From assembly GCA_965243835.1 (NCBI GenBank), contig OZ251578.1, forward strand, positions 2,294,001 through 2,358,000: a stretch of 64,000 nucleotides of DNA, read 5' to 3'. The position numbers were made by a program, and so were the translations under genes. Of the stretch, positions 44,287 through 52,606 are shown one piece after another. Below the pieces are notes generated by a model, which saw only the letters and a program-made list of their open reading frames with translations, did not search any database and was not told the origin of the DNA. This DNA comes from G965202665 sp965243835 (GTDB lineage Bacteria; Actinomycetota; Acidimicrobiia; Spongiisociales; Spongiisociaceae). The first letter of the stretch is position 1. Every line of letters starts with the position of its first letter.

Positions 44287-45353
44287 CAGGCGGGCCTCCC
44301 GAACAGGCCGTAGGGGCGCCAGGCCAGCACCGCCGCCAACAGCACGAAAGTGAAAATGATGGAGAAGTTGGTGAAACCGGCGGGCAGGTAGGCGGGGGCG
44401 AAGGCGGTGACCATTCCCAGCAGGAGGGAGCCGGCCATGGCCCCGGTCAGCGACCCCATCCCACCCACGATGACCACGATGATGGAGTTGAGAAGCCACT
44501 GACCGTCCACGCCGGGGGCCAGCGAAGCGAAGGAGGCGCCGATCACCCCCCCGACCCCGGCCAGGGCCGAGCCGACCAGAAACGCCAAGGCGAACACCAC
44601 TTGCACGTTCACCCCCAGGGCCTGCACCATGGCCGTGTCGTCCACCCCGGCCCTGATGATTATGCCGGTGCGGGTTTTCCGCAACCACAGCCACAGCCCC
44701 GCCCCCACCAGGATGGCTACCGCCAACATGAACAGACGGGGTATCGAATAACGGAACTCGCCCCAGTTGATGAACCGGTCCAGCACGCCCGGCCATTTGA
44801 TGTCCACCGCGATCCCCCCGAACCGGGCCAGCATCTGGTCGGCCAGGATCACCGAGATGGCGATGGTGATCAGGGTCTCCCGCATGTCCTGGCCCTGGAA
44901 CCAGCGCAGGGTGACCTGCTGGGTGAGCAACCCGGCCGCCCCGGCCACCACCGCCGCCAGCAACATGGGGGCCAGCCAGGCCAGGATCCCCACCGCGGCC
45001 GTGGAATAGTTGCCGACCCGCCCCACCATCGCCCGTTGCAACTCCAAAGCCACGTAGCCGCCCAGCAGGAACAGCGACCCGTGGGCCAGGTTCACCACCC
45101 GCATCAGTCCGAAGATGAGGGTGAACCCGGAGGCCACCACGAAGTACAGCCCGGCGATGGTGAGGGCGTTGAGCAGGGTGGACAAGAAGTCGCCGTAGTC
45201 CCGCATCAGCGGATCGGCGGGGGTGTCAGAAGCCAGGAACAGCACCCAGACGGCGATGAAAGCCGCCGCCAGCAGGCCCGCGCCCCAGGCTACGCGGCGC
45301 CCGGCGGCGCGGGCGCCGGAGGAGCGGGAACGGGTTAAGGTTCCGGCCGACAA
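44286..45353 (-). CDS. livH: Liv-type ABC transporter permease LivH
   Basis: 355 residues. The N-terminus is basic with one extra membrane span (VAWGAGLLAAAFIAVWVLFL), followed by the LivH permease core: GLYFVVASGFTLIFGLMRVV, LAHGSLFLLGGYVALE, and a C-terminal GGMGSLTGAMAGSLLLGMVT. It starts 4 bases after the isochorismatase-like gene's stop, so the two are co-transcribed. Confidence 0.93.
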   Translation of the reverse strand: MSAGTLTRSRSSGARAAGRRVAWGAGLLAAAFIAVWVLFLASDTPADPLMRDYGDFLSTLLNALTIAGLYFVVASGFTLIFGLMRVVNLAHGSLFLLGGYVALELQRAMVGRVGNYSTAAVGILAWLAPMLLAAVVAGAAGLLTQQVTLRWFQGQDMRETLITIAISVILADQMLARFGGIAVDIKWPGVLDRFINWGEFRYSIPRLFMLAVAILVGAGLWLWLRKTRTGIIIRAGVDDTAMVQALGVNVQVVFALAFLVGSALAGVGGVIGASFASLAPGVDGQWLLNSIIVVIVGGMGSLTGAMAGSLLLGMVTAFAPAYLPAGFTNFSIIFTFVLLAAVLAWRPYGLFGRPA

Positions 45354-45357
45354 AGGC

Positions 45358-45972
45358 TCAGCCCAGGGCGGCGATCACCGCATCGACGTTGGTGACGGCG
45401 GACACGTTCTGCAGTGCGTAGTTGATGGAGGCGTTGTGCCAGTCGGCGTTCATGGTGGAGCAACCGTCCTCCGGCACCACCATGTGATATCCCTTGTCGG
45501 CCCCGGTGCGGGCGGTGTGCTCGATGGACATGTTCGTCCACGCCCCGGTGACGATCACCGTGTCCCGCCCCAAGCCGGCCAGGAGCGACTCCAAGCGGGT
45601 GCCCTCCCAGGCGCTCATCCGCATCTTCTCGATCACGAAGTCGCCTTGCTGCGGTTCCAGGCCGGCGGCGGGGGCCGCCCCCCACGAGCCGCGTACCAGC
45701 CCGGAGGTGTCTTTGACCCCGTTGAACAGGGGGGCGTTCAGTTTCAGGCCGGGGGCCCCTTCCTCCACGATGTACCAGACGTGCATCACCGGCGCCCCCC
45801 GGCTCCGGCAGGCTTCGGCCAGCCGCATCACGTTGGCCACCACGTTCTGCTCGCGGGCATGGCCGGGGGCGCCCGAGTCGGCGAAAGCCCCTCCGTCCAC
45901 CATCACGTCGTTTTGCAGGTCCTGGATGATCAGGGCGCACCGGCCCGCGTCCAGCGTCAACTCATCGTTCAT
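45358..45972 (-). CDS. Isochorismatase-fold hydrolase with Ser in place of the usual Cys
   Basis: 204 residues from the ATG at 45972 (upstream GAAGAAGGGAGAACGCA). The Rossmann-like isochorismatase fold is clear: CALIIQDLQNDVMVDGGAFA, with the catalytic Asp; FVIEKMRMSAWEGT, with the catalytic Lys; and VIVTGAWTNMSIEHTARTGA. In cysteine hydrolases of this family (nicotinamidase, N-carbamoylsarcosine amidase) the fourth residue after TN is the Cys nucleophile; here it is Ser. The protein may act as an isochorismatase-type or lyase-type enzyme, or be inactive as an amidase. It is first in the Liv operon, which suggests it acts on the imported compound. Confidence 0.88.
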   Translation of the reverse strand: MNDELTLDAGRCALIIQDLQNDVMVDGGAFADSGAPGHAREQNVVANVMRLAEACRSRGAPVMHVWYIVEEGAPGLKLNAPLFNGVKDTSGLVRGSWGAAPAAGLEPQQGDFVIEKMRMSAWEGTRLESLLAGLGRDTVIVTGAWTNMSIEHTARTGADKGYHMVVPEDGCSTMNADWHNASINYALQNVSAVTNVDAVIAALG

Positions 45973-46105
45973 TGCGTTCTCCCTTCTTCGGGTTCTTGTC
46001 TTCGGTAGCGAAACCGTTGCGTGCGGCGCTCTGCCGGTCACCGGTTATCGGTTATCGGTCGCCGGTGGAAACTTCCGGCGAACATCCGGCCCGCCGCCCC
46101 GCCGC

Positions 46106-47023
46106 TCAGGCCCGCATATAGGGCTCCTGATGGGGGCCGACTTTGGTGCGGATGGCGTACAAGGAGGTGGAGGACGGCATATACAGGGTGCGCCAGTCAT
46201 CGCCCCCCCAGGTCAGGTTGCCCACGTTTTCGGGCACTTGCACCACTCCCAACCGGGTTCCCTCCGGGTCGAACACCCACACCCCGCCCGGCCCGGTCAC
46301 CCAGATGTTGCCCAGCTCATCGCACTTCATCCCGTCCGGGATGCCCTCTTCGATGACGCCGGAGCCGATGCCGTCGGCGAACCGCCGCCCGTTATGCAAG
46401 GTTCCGTCCGGGCGCACGTCGTAGACGTCGATCAGGGCGTTGGGGGTGTCGTTGATGTACATCAGCTTCTCGTCGGGCGAGAAACACAGGCCGTTGGGCT
46501 GCTCGTACTTGTCCCGGTCCACGGCCAGTTCCAGTCCGCCCCCCGGCGGGATGCGGTACACGGCCTGGAAGCCCAGCTCCCGTTCCCGCTCCAACCCGAA
46601 CCCCGGCATCCGCCCGTACCAGGGGTCGGAGAAGTAGATGGAACCGTCGGAGCCGACGCACACGTCGTTGGGGCTGTTCAGCTCTTTGCCCTCGAAATGA
46701 GAGGCCAGCACCTCCCGGGTTCCGTCCGGCCGCTCCATTATCAACGAGGACGTGACATGCTCGCACACGATCAGGTTCAGATCGGCGTCGTAGGTCATCC
46801 CGTTGCATTTGTTGGAAGGGTTGGCCATTTCCGTCACCGACCCGTCGGCCGGGTCGTACTTGCGTCGGACGTCCCCCGGCATATCCGAGAACAGCAGGTA
46901 CTTCCCCTTGGGGTGCCATATCGGCCCCTCCGTGAACGTAAACCCGGTGGCGGCCCGCACCAGCTCCGCGCCGGCGTCCGCCAAGTCGTACATCTGATCA
47001 GAGTCGACGGTCAACGCGCTCAT
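46106..47023 (-). CDS. SMP-30/gluconolactonase-like beta-propeller
   Basis: 305 residues from the ATG at 47023, with a strong AAGGAGGTGA site. A six-bladed SMP-30/LRE propeller: FTFTEGPIWHPKGKYLLFSD, with the metal-binding Glu; NKCNGMTYDADLNLIVCEH; NSPNDVCVGSDGSIYFSDPW; and DGMKCDELGNIWVTGPGGVW, with the metal-binding Asn and Asp. Relatives open sugar lactones or hydrolyse lactone-like esters. It lies 133 bases upstream of the isochorismatase gene on the same strand and is divergent from the molybdenum hydroxylase genes, so it may belong to either pathway. Confidence 0.9.
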   Translation of the reverse strand: MSALTVDSDQMYDLADAGAELVRAATGFTFTEGPIWHPKGKYLLFSDMPGDVRRKYDPADGSVTEMANPSNKCNGMTYDADLNLIVCEHVTSSLIMERPDGTREVLASHFEGKELNSPNDVCVGSDGSIYFSDPWYGRMPGFGLERERELGFQAVYRIPPGGGLELAVDRDKYEQPNGLCFSPDEKLMYINDTPNALIDVYDVRPDGTLHNGRRFADGIGSGVIEEGIPDGMKCDELGNIWVTGPGGVWVFDPEGTRLGVVQVPENVGNLTWGGDDWRTLYMPSSTSLYAIRTKVGPHQEPYMRA

Positions 47024-47188
47024 CACTCTCACCTCCTTCCATCGGTCGGCCCGGATCCGCTCCCGCATCCCGCGAAAAAATTTCCGCTCCGGGGCGACAC
47101 CGCCCGACTTTTCGACTATAGTTGTACGTCGAACATAGCACCGTCCCGCCCGGCGCGGGGCGAAAAAGCGAGGTAGAATTGGAGCGTT

Positions 47189-47971
47189 ATGAAAATTGAT
47201 GTTCTGATACCCGAATCGCCGGAGGAGGCCGCGGCGCAATTCGGAGACGGAGAGGGCGTGTCGGTGATGGCGGGCGGCACCATAATGATGCAACTCCTCA
47301 ACTACCGGCGGGCGCGCCCGGAGCGGGTGATGATGTTGCACAAAGCGGGCTTGGACTACGTGGACCTCTCCGACGGGTCGGCGACCATCGGGGCGGCCGC
47401 CGTCCTGTCCGACCTCACCGGGGCCCCCGCCCCGCTGGGGCCGTGCGCGGCCCACATCGGCGACCCGGAAATCCGGGGGCAGGCCACCATCGGCGGCAAC
47501 CTGTTCGCCTCCCCCACCCCCGAGTACCCGCTGGGCGACCTGCAGGGACCGTTGCTGGCGCTGGGGGCCGAAGTGCGCTCCGCGGGGGCGGGCGGGGAAC
47601 GCACCCAGGCCATGGAGGAGTTCCTGGCGGACCGGCGGGGGCGGCTTGCTTTGGAAATAACGTTTGAGAAACCGGCGGCGGGGGCGTTTGAAACTTTGCG
47701 CCGTCCGCACTCCAAGCATTACACCCCGCTGGCGGTGTCCGGGGCGCGCACCGCCGCCGGGGAGTTGCGGCTGGCGGCCACCGGAGCCGGAGGACCCGGA
47801 CGGCGGTTGCGGGCGGCGGAAGCGGCGGCCGGTTCCGGAGAAGGGGCCGGGCGGGCGGCTTTGCAGGATGCCGAACCGGTGGACGACGCCTTGGCCTCCG
47901 CCTGGTACCGGAGGAGGGTGCTGCCGTCCCTGGTGGAACGGGTTCTCACCCAACTGGAGGTGACGGGATGA
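47189..47971 (+). CDS. Molybdenum hydroxylase FAD subunit (CoxM-like)
   Basis: 260 residues. FAD-binding PCMH-type domain with the pyrophosphate-binding loop MAGGTIMMQLLNYRRARPER (around residue 30) and the second flavin motif GDPEIRGQATIGGNLFASPT, with the TIGGN signature. A CO-dehydrogenase-type C-terminal domain follows. It passes electrons from the iron-sulfur subunit, encoded immediately downstream with an ATGA overlap, to an acceptor. Order in the operon: FAD, 2Fe-2S, large N, large C. Confidence 0.92.
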   Translation: MKIDVLIPESPEEAAAQFGDGEGVSVMAGGTIMMQLLNYRRARPERVMMLHKAGLDYVDLSDGSATIGAAAVLSDLTGAPAPLGPCAAHIGDPEIRGQATIGGNLFASPTPEYPLGDLQGPLLALGAEVRSAGAGGERTQAMEEFLADRRGRLALEITFEKPAAGAFETLRRPHSKHYTPLAVSGARTAAGELRLAATGAGGPGRRLRAAEAAAGSGEGAGRAALQDAEPVDDALASAWYRRRVLPSLVERVLTQLEVTG

Positions 47972-48480
47972 AACTTATCGTCAACGGCGCGCGCCGGGAA
48001 GCGGGGGCCGCCCCCCTGGATTCGCTCCTGTCGGTGTTGCGGGAAGAACTGGACATCACCAGCGTCAAAGCGGGATGCGAGGCGGGAGGGTGCGGAACCT
48101 GCACGGTGCTGGTGGACGGGCGCCCGGCCCGGTCCTGCCTGATCCCGGCCGCCCGGGCGGAAGGGGCGGAGATAACCACCGTGGAGGGGCTGGGAACCCC
48201 CGACGACCCGTCTGCGGTGCAACAGTCGTTCCTCCACCATTACGCCCTGCAGTGCGGGTTCTGCACCCCGGGGCTGGTGGTGGCGGCCGCCGCCTACCTG
48301 GAGGGGGGCGGCTCCGACGACCCGGTGGCCATCGCCTCCGCCGTCAGCGGGCATGTGTGCCGGTGCACCGGCTACGGCAAGATCGTGGAGGCGATCGCCG
48401 CCGCGGCCCGGGGAGACGAATTTGATATGGAAAGCACCGCTTTGGACGTCAACACGGTCGTGAAAACGGGAGGTTCGTAA
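47968..48480 (+). CDS. Molybdenum hydroxylase 2Fe-2S subunit (CoxS-like)
   Basis: 170 residues. The N-terminal plant-type [2Fe-2S] cluster is bound by AGCEAGGCGTCTVLVDG, with a further cysteine in PARSCLIPA. The C-terminal [2Fe-2S] domain carries LQCGFCTPGLVVAAA and HVCRCTGYGKIVEA. All eight expected cysteines are present. Length is typical of xanthine dehydrogenase/CO-dehydrogenase small subunits. It overlaps its upstream neighbour by four bases. Confidence 0.95.
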   Translation: MKLIVNGARREAGAAPLDSLLSVLREELDITSVKAGCEAGGCGTCTVLVDGRPARSCLIPAARAEGAEITTVEGLGTPDDPSAVQQSFLHHYALQCGFCTPGLVVAAAAYLEGGGSDDPVAIASAVSGHVCRCTGYGKIVEAIAAAARGDEFDMESTALDVNTVVKTGGS

Positions 48481-49854
48481 ATGTCAGGCAAAGCAGTAGG
48501 AGCCCGTCTTCCCCGCTACGACGGGATGGGGCATGTGACCGGGGCCACCCGGTTCGTGGACGATGTGCGGGCCCCCGGAATGTTGTGGGCGAAGATGTTC
48601 CGCTCCCCCCACCATCATGCGTCCCTGCGCAACTTGGACGTCTCGGCGGCGGAGGCCATGCCGGGGGTGAGGACCGTCATCACCTGGCGGGACGTGCCCC
48701 ACTTGGTACACGGCCATCTGGAGGCCCTGGGCATTCCCGCCGACGAGCCGCTTTTGGCCAAAGACGAGGTGCGCTACCTGGGGCAGCCCATCGCCTTGGT
48801 GGCGGCCGAGGACGAAGAGACGGCCGCGGCCGGAGCGGAGGCCGTCCGGGCCGACTTCGAGGAGCGCCCGGCCGTGTTCGACGTCCGTAAAGCCTTCAAC
48901 GAAGACGCGGCCCGCGTTCACCCCTGGGGCAACTGGTATCCCCATTTCGAGGGGGAAATGGACCGCCGCCAGATCCGCAAAGGGGATTTCGCGCAGGCGG
49001 CGGAGCAGGCGGACAAGATCATCTCCGGCGTGTACCGCCCGGCGGCCATCGAGCATGTCCCGGTGGAAACCCAGGTGTGCCTGACGGTGCCGGAACCGGA
49101 TGGGCGCCTCACCATCCACTCCTGCACCCAGGCCCTCTACTTTTCCATGGGGGTGGTGGCCGCCCATCTGCAGACGCCCCTCAACAAACTGAAGGTGGTG
49201 GGGGGCACGGTCGGCGGCGGGTTCGGCGGGAAAGTGGACACCGCCAGCGACACCGTTACCGCCTTGGCCGCTCAAAAAACGGGGCGCCCGGTGAAATGGC
49301 GTTGGACCAGGGAAGAGGAGTTTCTGGTGTCGTCCACCCGCGCCCCCTGGCATATGGAAATCATCGACGCGGTCACCTCCGACGGGTGGATTCTGGGGCG
49401 GAAAATGCTCACCTTGCACGACTCGGGGGCCTACGCCCGGTTCTCCCCCTACGGGGTTACCAAGCACAGTTTCCACCACACCGGGGCCTACACCATCCCC
49501 AACCTGCATTTCGACGGATACGTGGTGTTCACCAACCGGGTGCCCACCACCGCCATGCGCGGGTTCGGGGTGACTTCGGTGTCGTTCGCGGTGGAAACCC
49601 ACATGAGCCGGGTGGCGCGGGAACTGGGAATGGATCCTTATGAAATCCGGCTCAAAAACGCCAACCGGATCAACGACACCTCCCCCAACCGCATCCGCTA
49701 CACCGACCCCAGCACGGTGGATGTGCTGCATTCCATCGCCGAGGCGGAAGGGGCGGCCCTGCAACCGGCTTTCGCCGGAATGAGCCGGGAGCCGCGGGCG
49801 GGGGACCTGTTGCCGGAACATCTGGTTACGCAAGTGAAAACGGAGGGACACTGA
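48481..49854 (+). CDS. Molybdenum hydroxylase large subunit, N-terminal half (CoxL-like)
   Basis: 457 residues. It holds the hammerhead domain (ATRFVDDVRAPGMLWAKMFR, then VRYLGQPIALVAAEDEETAA) and the first molybdopterin-binding domain (VVGGTVGGGFGGKVDTASD, then VVFTNRVPTTAMRGFGVTSV, with the conserved AMRGFG). It stops at a TGA that overlaps the ATG of the next gene, so the large subunit, normally one chain of ~780 residues, is encoded as two. A similar split is known for nicotinate dehydrogenase of Eubacterium barkeri (NdhL/NdhM). The substrate is unknown. Confidence 0.9.
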   Translation: MSGKAVGARLPRYDGMGHVTGATRFVDDVRAPGMLWAKMFRSPHHHASLRNLDVSAAEAMPGVRTVITWRDVPHLVHGHLEALGIPADEPLLAKDEVRYLGQPIALVAAEDEETAAAGAEAVRADFEERPAVFDVRKAFNEDAARVHPWGNWYPHFEGEMDRRQIRKGDFAQAAEQADKIISGVYRPAAIEHVPVETQVCLTVPEPDGRLTIHSCTQALYFSMGVVAAHLQTPLNKLKVVGGTVGGGFGGKVDTASDTVTALAAQKTGRPVKWRWTREEEFLVSSTRAPWHMEIIDAVTSDGWILGRKMLTLHDSGAYARFSPYGVTKHSFHHTGAYTIPNLHFDGYVVFTNRVPTTAMRGFGVTSVSFAVETHMSRVARELGMDPYEIRLKNANRINDTSPNRIRYTDPSTVDVLHSIAEAEGAALQPAFAGMSREPRAGDLLPEHLVTQVKTEGH

Positions 49855-50953
49855 TGGCTAAGCACCGGGGAAGAGGCATCTCCGCGATCGAGTATCCGAC
49901 GGGGATGAACCAGAACGGGGACCCGTCCCAGGCGTGGATCAAGGTCAAGCCGACGGCCGGGTGGACGTGTTTTCCGGCACGGCCGACATCGGCAACGGGG
50001 CCAAGACCATCCAGTCGCAGATCGTGGCCGACACGATCGGGGTGCCCTACGACTGGGTGACCTTCGACAACTCCAACACCGACTCGTCGCCGGTGTGCAC
50101 CGGGACTTTCGCCTCCCGGGCCACCTTCGTGGCGGGCAACGCGGTGTTGAAAGCGGCCCGGCAGGTGCGGGAGGCATTGCTGGAAATCGCGGGCAAAGAA
50201 ATGGAAATCAGCCCCGAAGACCTGGAAATCGAGGACGGGAAAGTGACGGTGAAAGGGGTGCCCGGCGAGGAAATGGACGTGGCGGAAGTGGCGGGGGCGG
50301 CCGCTTTCGGACACGGGATTTTGGTAACCGGCACCGGGGCGCAGTTGAACCCGTACGCGGCCATCACCGACCCGGAAACCGGGGAAGTGGACGGGCCGCC
50401 GCACGCCGCCATTTCCTATGCGGCCTGCGCGGCCGAAGTGGAAGTGGACGATGAAACCGGCCAAGTGACGGTGCTGAAACTCACCCAGTCCTACGATGTG
50501 GGCAAAGCCATCAATCCGTCCTTGGTGGAAGGCCAGATTCAGGGAGGGGCGATGATGGGGCTGGGGCTGGGGGTGCTGGAAAACAGCTACCCCTATTACC
50601 CGTCGGTGGAGCATCGGGGCAGCCAATTCGGTTCCTATTACGCCCCCGCCCCGCTGGATATGCCCGAAATGCATACCATCATCATCGAGAACCCGTCCGC
50701 CGACGGCCCCTACGGGGCGAAAGGCATCGGGGAGATGGCCAACAACGGCCAACCGGGTGCGATCGCAACCGCCGTGCACGACGCCATCGGGGTGTGGATT
50801 ACCGAGTTGCCCATCACCCCCGAGTCGGTGTTGCGGGCCTTGGACCGCAAAGCCGCCGGCGACCACGAACCGCGCCGGGAAGGCAAAATGGTCATCTTCG
50901 ACGAGGACATCTCCGTAAACACCCAATCCACCGGCATAACCTGGACCCCATAG
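49854..50953 (+). CDS. Molybdenum hydroxylase large subunit, C-terminal half, with a frameshift near 49955
   Basis: Starts at the ATG at 49854 overlapping the upstream stop. After KHRGRGISAIEYPTGMNQNG and QAWIKVKP the frame breaks: AAGCCGACGGCC should probably read AAGCCGGACGGCC. It then resumes as DGRVDVFSGTADIGNGAKTI to the end. With the base restored it is about 366 residues. It includes the second molybdopterin-binding domain and the active-site glutamate in GAKGIGEMANNGQPGAIATA. Because the rest is intact, a one-base sequencing error is the simplest explanation. Together with the preceding gene it makes a full large subunit. Confidence 0.88.
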
Positions 50954-50990
50954 GGTCAGTTCCTACTCCTAGGACCCACCCGCAGGGCGA

Positions 50991-51833
50991 CTACGGAATT
51001 TCCTGCTGACCTAATGCGCATAGCATCAGCATATCCTCAAAAGGAGCAAGGGAAAAGTTAACCACCGTGCTATAGCTGGCCATCCGGTGAATCATATTTC
51101 GTATAACCTGCCTTCGGTTGGCCTCTGCGGAGTATTCATCTAAAAACCGGGTACATATTGCCGCCAAAGCCCTCGGCTCATTCATAACGGCCAGCCTCCT
51201 AACCAGTTCCTCCGCTAAAGCTTCCCAAACCGACGGGCGGTGAAGCATTTTATGAGTATCTTCAAAAGTTAAATTACGTTCGGAAGTGTCTGTAATACGA
51301 TACGCCATTCTTACTCGCCACCATGCTCTCGACAACGGGCAATCTACCAACACGGAAACCTTACCCCTTACATGCGGCAATCCGCCCAAAAACCGGCAAA
51401 CGTTGCGGGCGGTAGCGTCATCATGTTTACCTACCAACCTACTCGCCCAACCATCTTCCAACAGTCCTTCCTCCGCCCACACAATATGCGCCGCGGTCCA
51501 AAAAGCGGGACGCGCGGCGTCCTCCGCGCTAACCGATTCCAGGGATACCGCTATCTCCCGTTCCAACTCGACGGGAACATAGCGGGCCTCATCAACAGTC
51601 AATCTGCGAACCAGCAAAGGCACTTCCTGTTTCGCCTCAAGCATCGCAGACCGGTTCTTGACGCCGAGGCTGTCTCGTAAGTATTCAACCAAGGCGGGCG
51701 TTCCTTCGCGAGCCGCGTTTGCCAGCTCATCCTGTATCTGTTTAAGCGACTCTTCGCCGCTTTCTTTTCCCTTTTTGACCACCACCCGCTGTTGCCAATT
51801 TCCCACCCTCTCTTCAAAGTCCTTGGTAATCAT
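50991..51833 (-). CDS. Unknown protein, last gene of the putative defence operon (possibly DUF6339-like)
   Basis: 280 residues from the ATG at 51833, which overlaps the stop of the upstream gene (ATGA); longer starts to 51875 are possible but less likely. Mostly helical with no signal peptide or membrane segment. Notable blocks are GTPALVEYLRDSLGVKNRSA, VPLLVRRLTVDEARYVPVEL, FWTAAHIVWAEEG, and VSVLVDCPLSRAWWRVRMAY. The last resembles what I recall of DUF6339 proteins, but this is uncertain. Moderately lower GC than flanking host genes. Its role is inferred only from context. Confidence 0.75.
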   Translation of the reverse strand: MITKDFEERVGNWQQRVVVKKGKESGEESLKQIQDELANAAREGTPALVEYLRDSLGVKNRSAMLEAKQEVPLLVRRLTVDEARYVPVELEREIAVSLESVSAEDAARPAFWTAAHIVWAEEGLLEDGWASRLVGKHDDATARNVCRFLGGLPHVRGKVSVLVDCPLSRAWWRVRMAYRITDTSERNLTFEDTHKMLHRPSVWEALAEELVRRLAVMNEPRALAAICTRFLDEYSAEANRRQVIRNMIHRMASYSTVVNFSLAPFEDMLMLCALGQQEIP

Positions 51834-52606
51834 TCTGATTCTCCTCCACCTATCGGTAGCAACGGTTCGAGACAAGTGGCAGCCGCCGCCGGATCAAAAT
51901 CACCAGAGCGCCAATCGGATACTCCCTTGTCACTTAAACGTAGGCTTATTTCTCTAAGAATCCGCGAACCTTCGGGATCATGCTCTTCCGAATCCAACTT
52001 CGCCAACGCGCCTATCAAAGCACTTATCCATACATCTCTCCTCTGTTGTATTTCTTTATGAATATTCTGGGCCAAATATACGGTGAATTGAATATGCTCA
52101 TTCGGTCCCTCAATCCTCATTTCCCCCGGTCTGGCCTTGTCATCACTTCTGAACTCCAACATCGAGGACAATAACGGCTTCGTCTCAAAAATAATTCCTT
52201 TAGCCAAGTAAGTACCCTCGGCAAACTCTAGAACATCGGCGTCTTTCCAAACTTCATTCACAATACTCGACGATAAAGCGAGCGGCTCTACCGCCACTAG
52301 GCCTGAAATTATAAACACGGGCAATGGCCCACCGGTTTCTTTTACATCCCAGGAAACAGTTGCGACGGCCTCCCGGGTGCGATGAGACTTGGAATACAGA
52401 ACTGCCGGTGACCGAACCTCTATAACCCACTCGGCATAACCGTCATCTATTAATCCCTGCAATGCGACAGCATCAGGACCCGACAAACGATTAGTCACCC
52501 GGGCTTCCCCGGTGCTAGTAGAGACAACCTTGTTCTCGTACTTAAGGGCGGGGAAGTCGGTGCTATTCCCATCTGCGTGAAGCATCGGACGCGAATAAGA
52601 TTTCAT
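51830..52606 (-). CDS. Unknown protein of the putative defence operon
   Basis: 258 residues from an ATG that overlaps the upstream GHKL gene's stop (ATGA), and its own stop overlaps the next gene's start. Predicted alpha/beta, soluble: VVSTSTGEARVTNRLSGPDA, YAEWVIEVRSPAVLYSKSHR, GPLPVFIISGLVAVEP. No recognised domain. The tight coupling on both sides implies equal-stoichiometry production with its neighbours. Confidence 0.8.
   Translation of the reverse strand: MKSYSRPMLHADGNSTDFPALKYENKVVSTSTGEARVTNRLSGPDAVALQGLIDDGYAEWVIEVRSPAVLYSKSHRTREAVATVSWDVKETGGPLPVFIISGLVAVEPLALSSSIVNEVWKDADVLEFAEGTYLAKGIIFETKPLLSSMLEFRSDDKARPGEMRIEGPNEHIQFTVYLAQNIHKEIQQRRDVWISALIGALAKLDSEEHDPEGSRILREISLRLSDKGVSDWRSGDFDPAAAATCLEPLLPIGGGESE

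Noticed and set aside
43183..44796. LivM with a long N-terminal extension
   Set aside because: The extension overlaps livH in another frame and lacks membrane segments; the ATG at 44286 fits the ATGA overlap.
46106..47953. Extended SMP-30 protein
   Set aside because: The strong ribosome binding site and domain start point to 47023; the longer frame is the shadow of the FAD subunit gene on the other strand.
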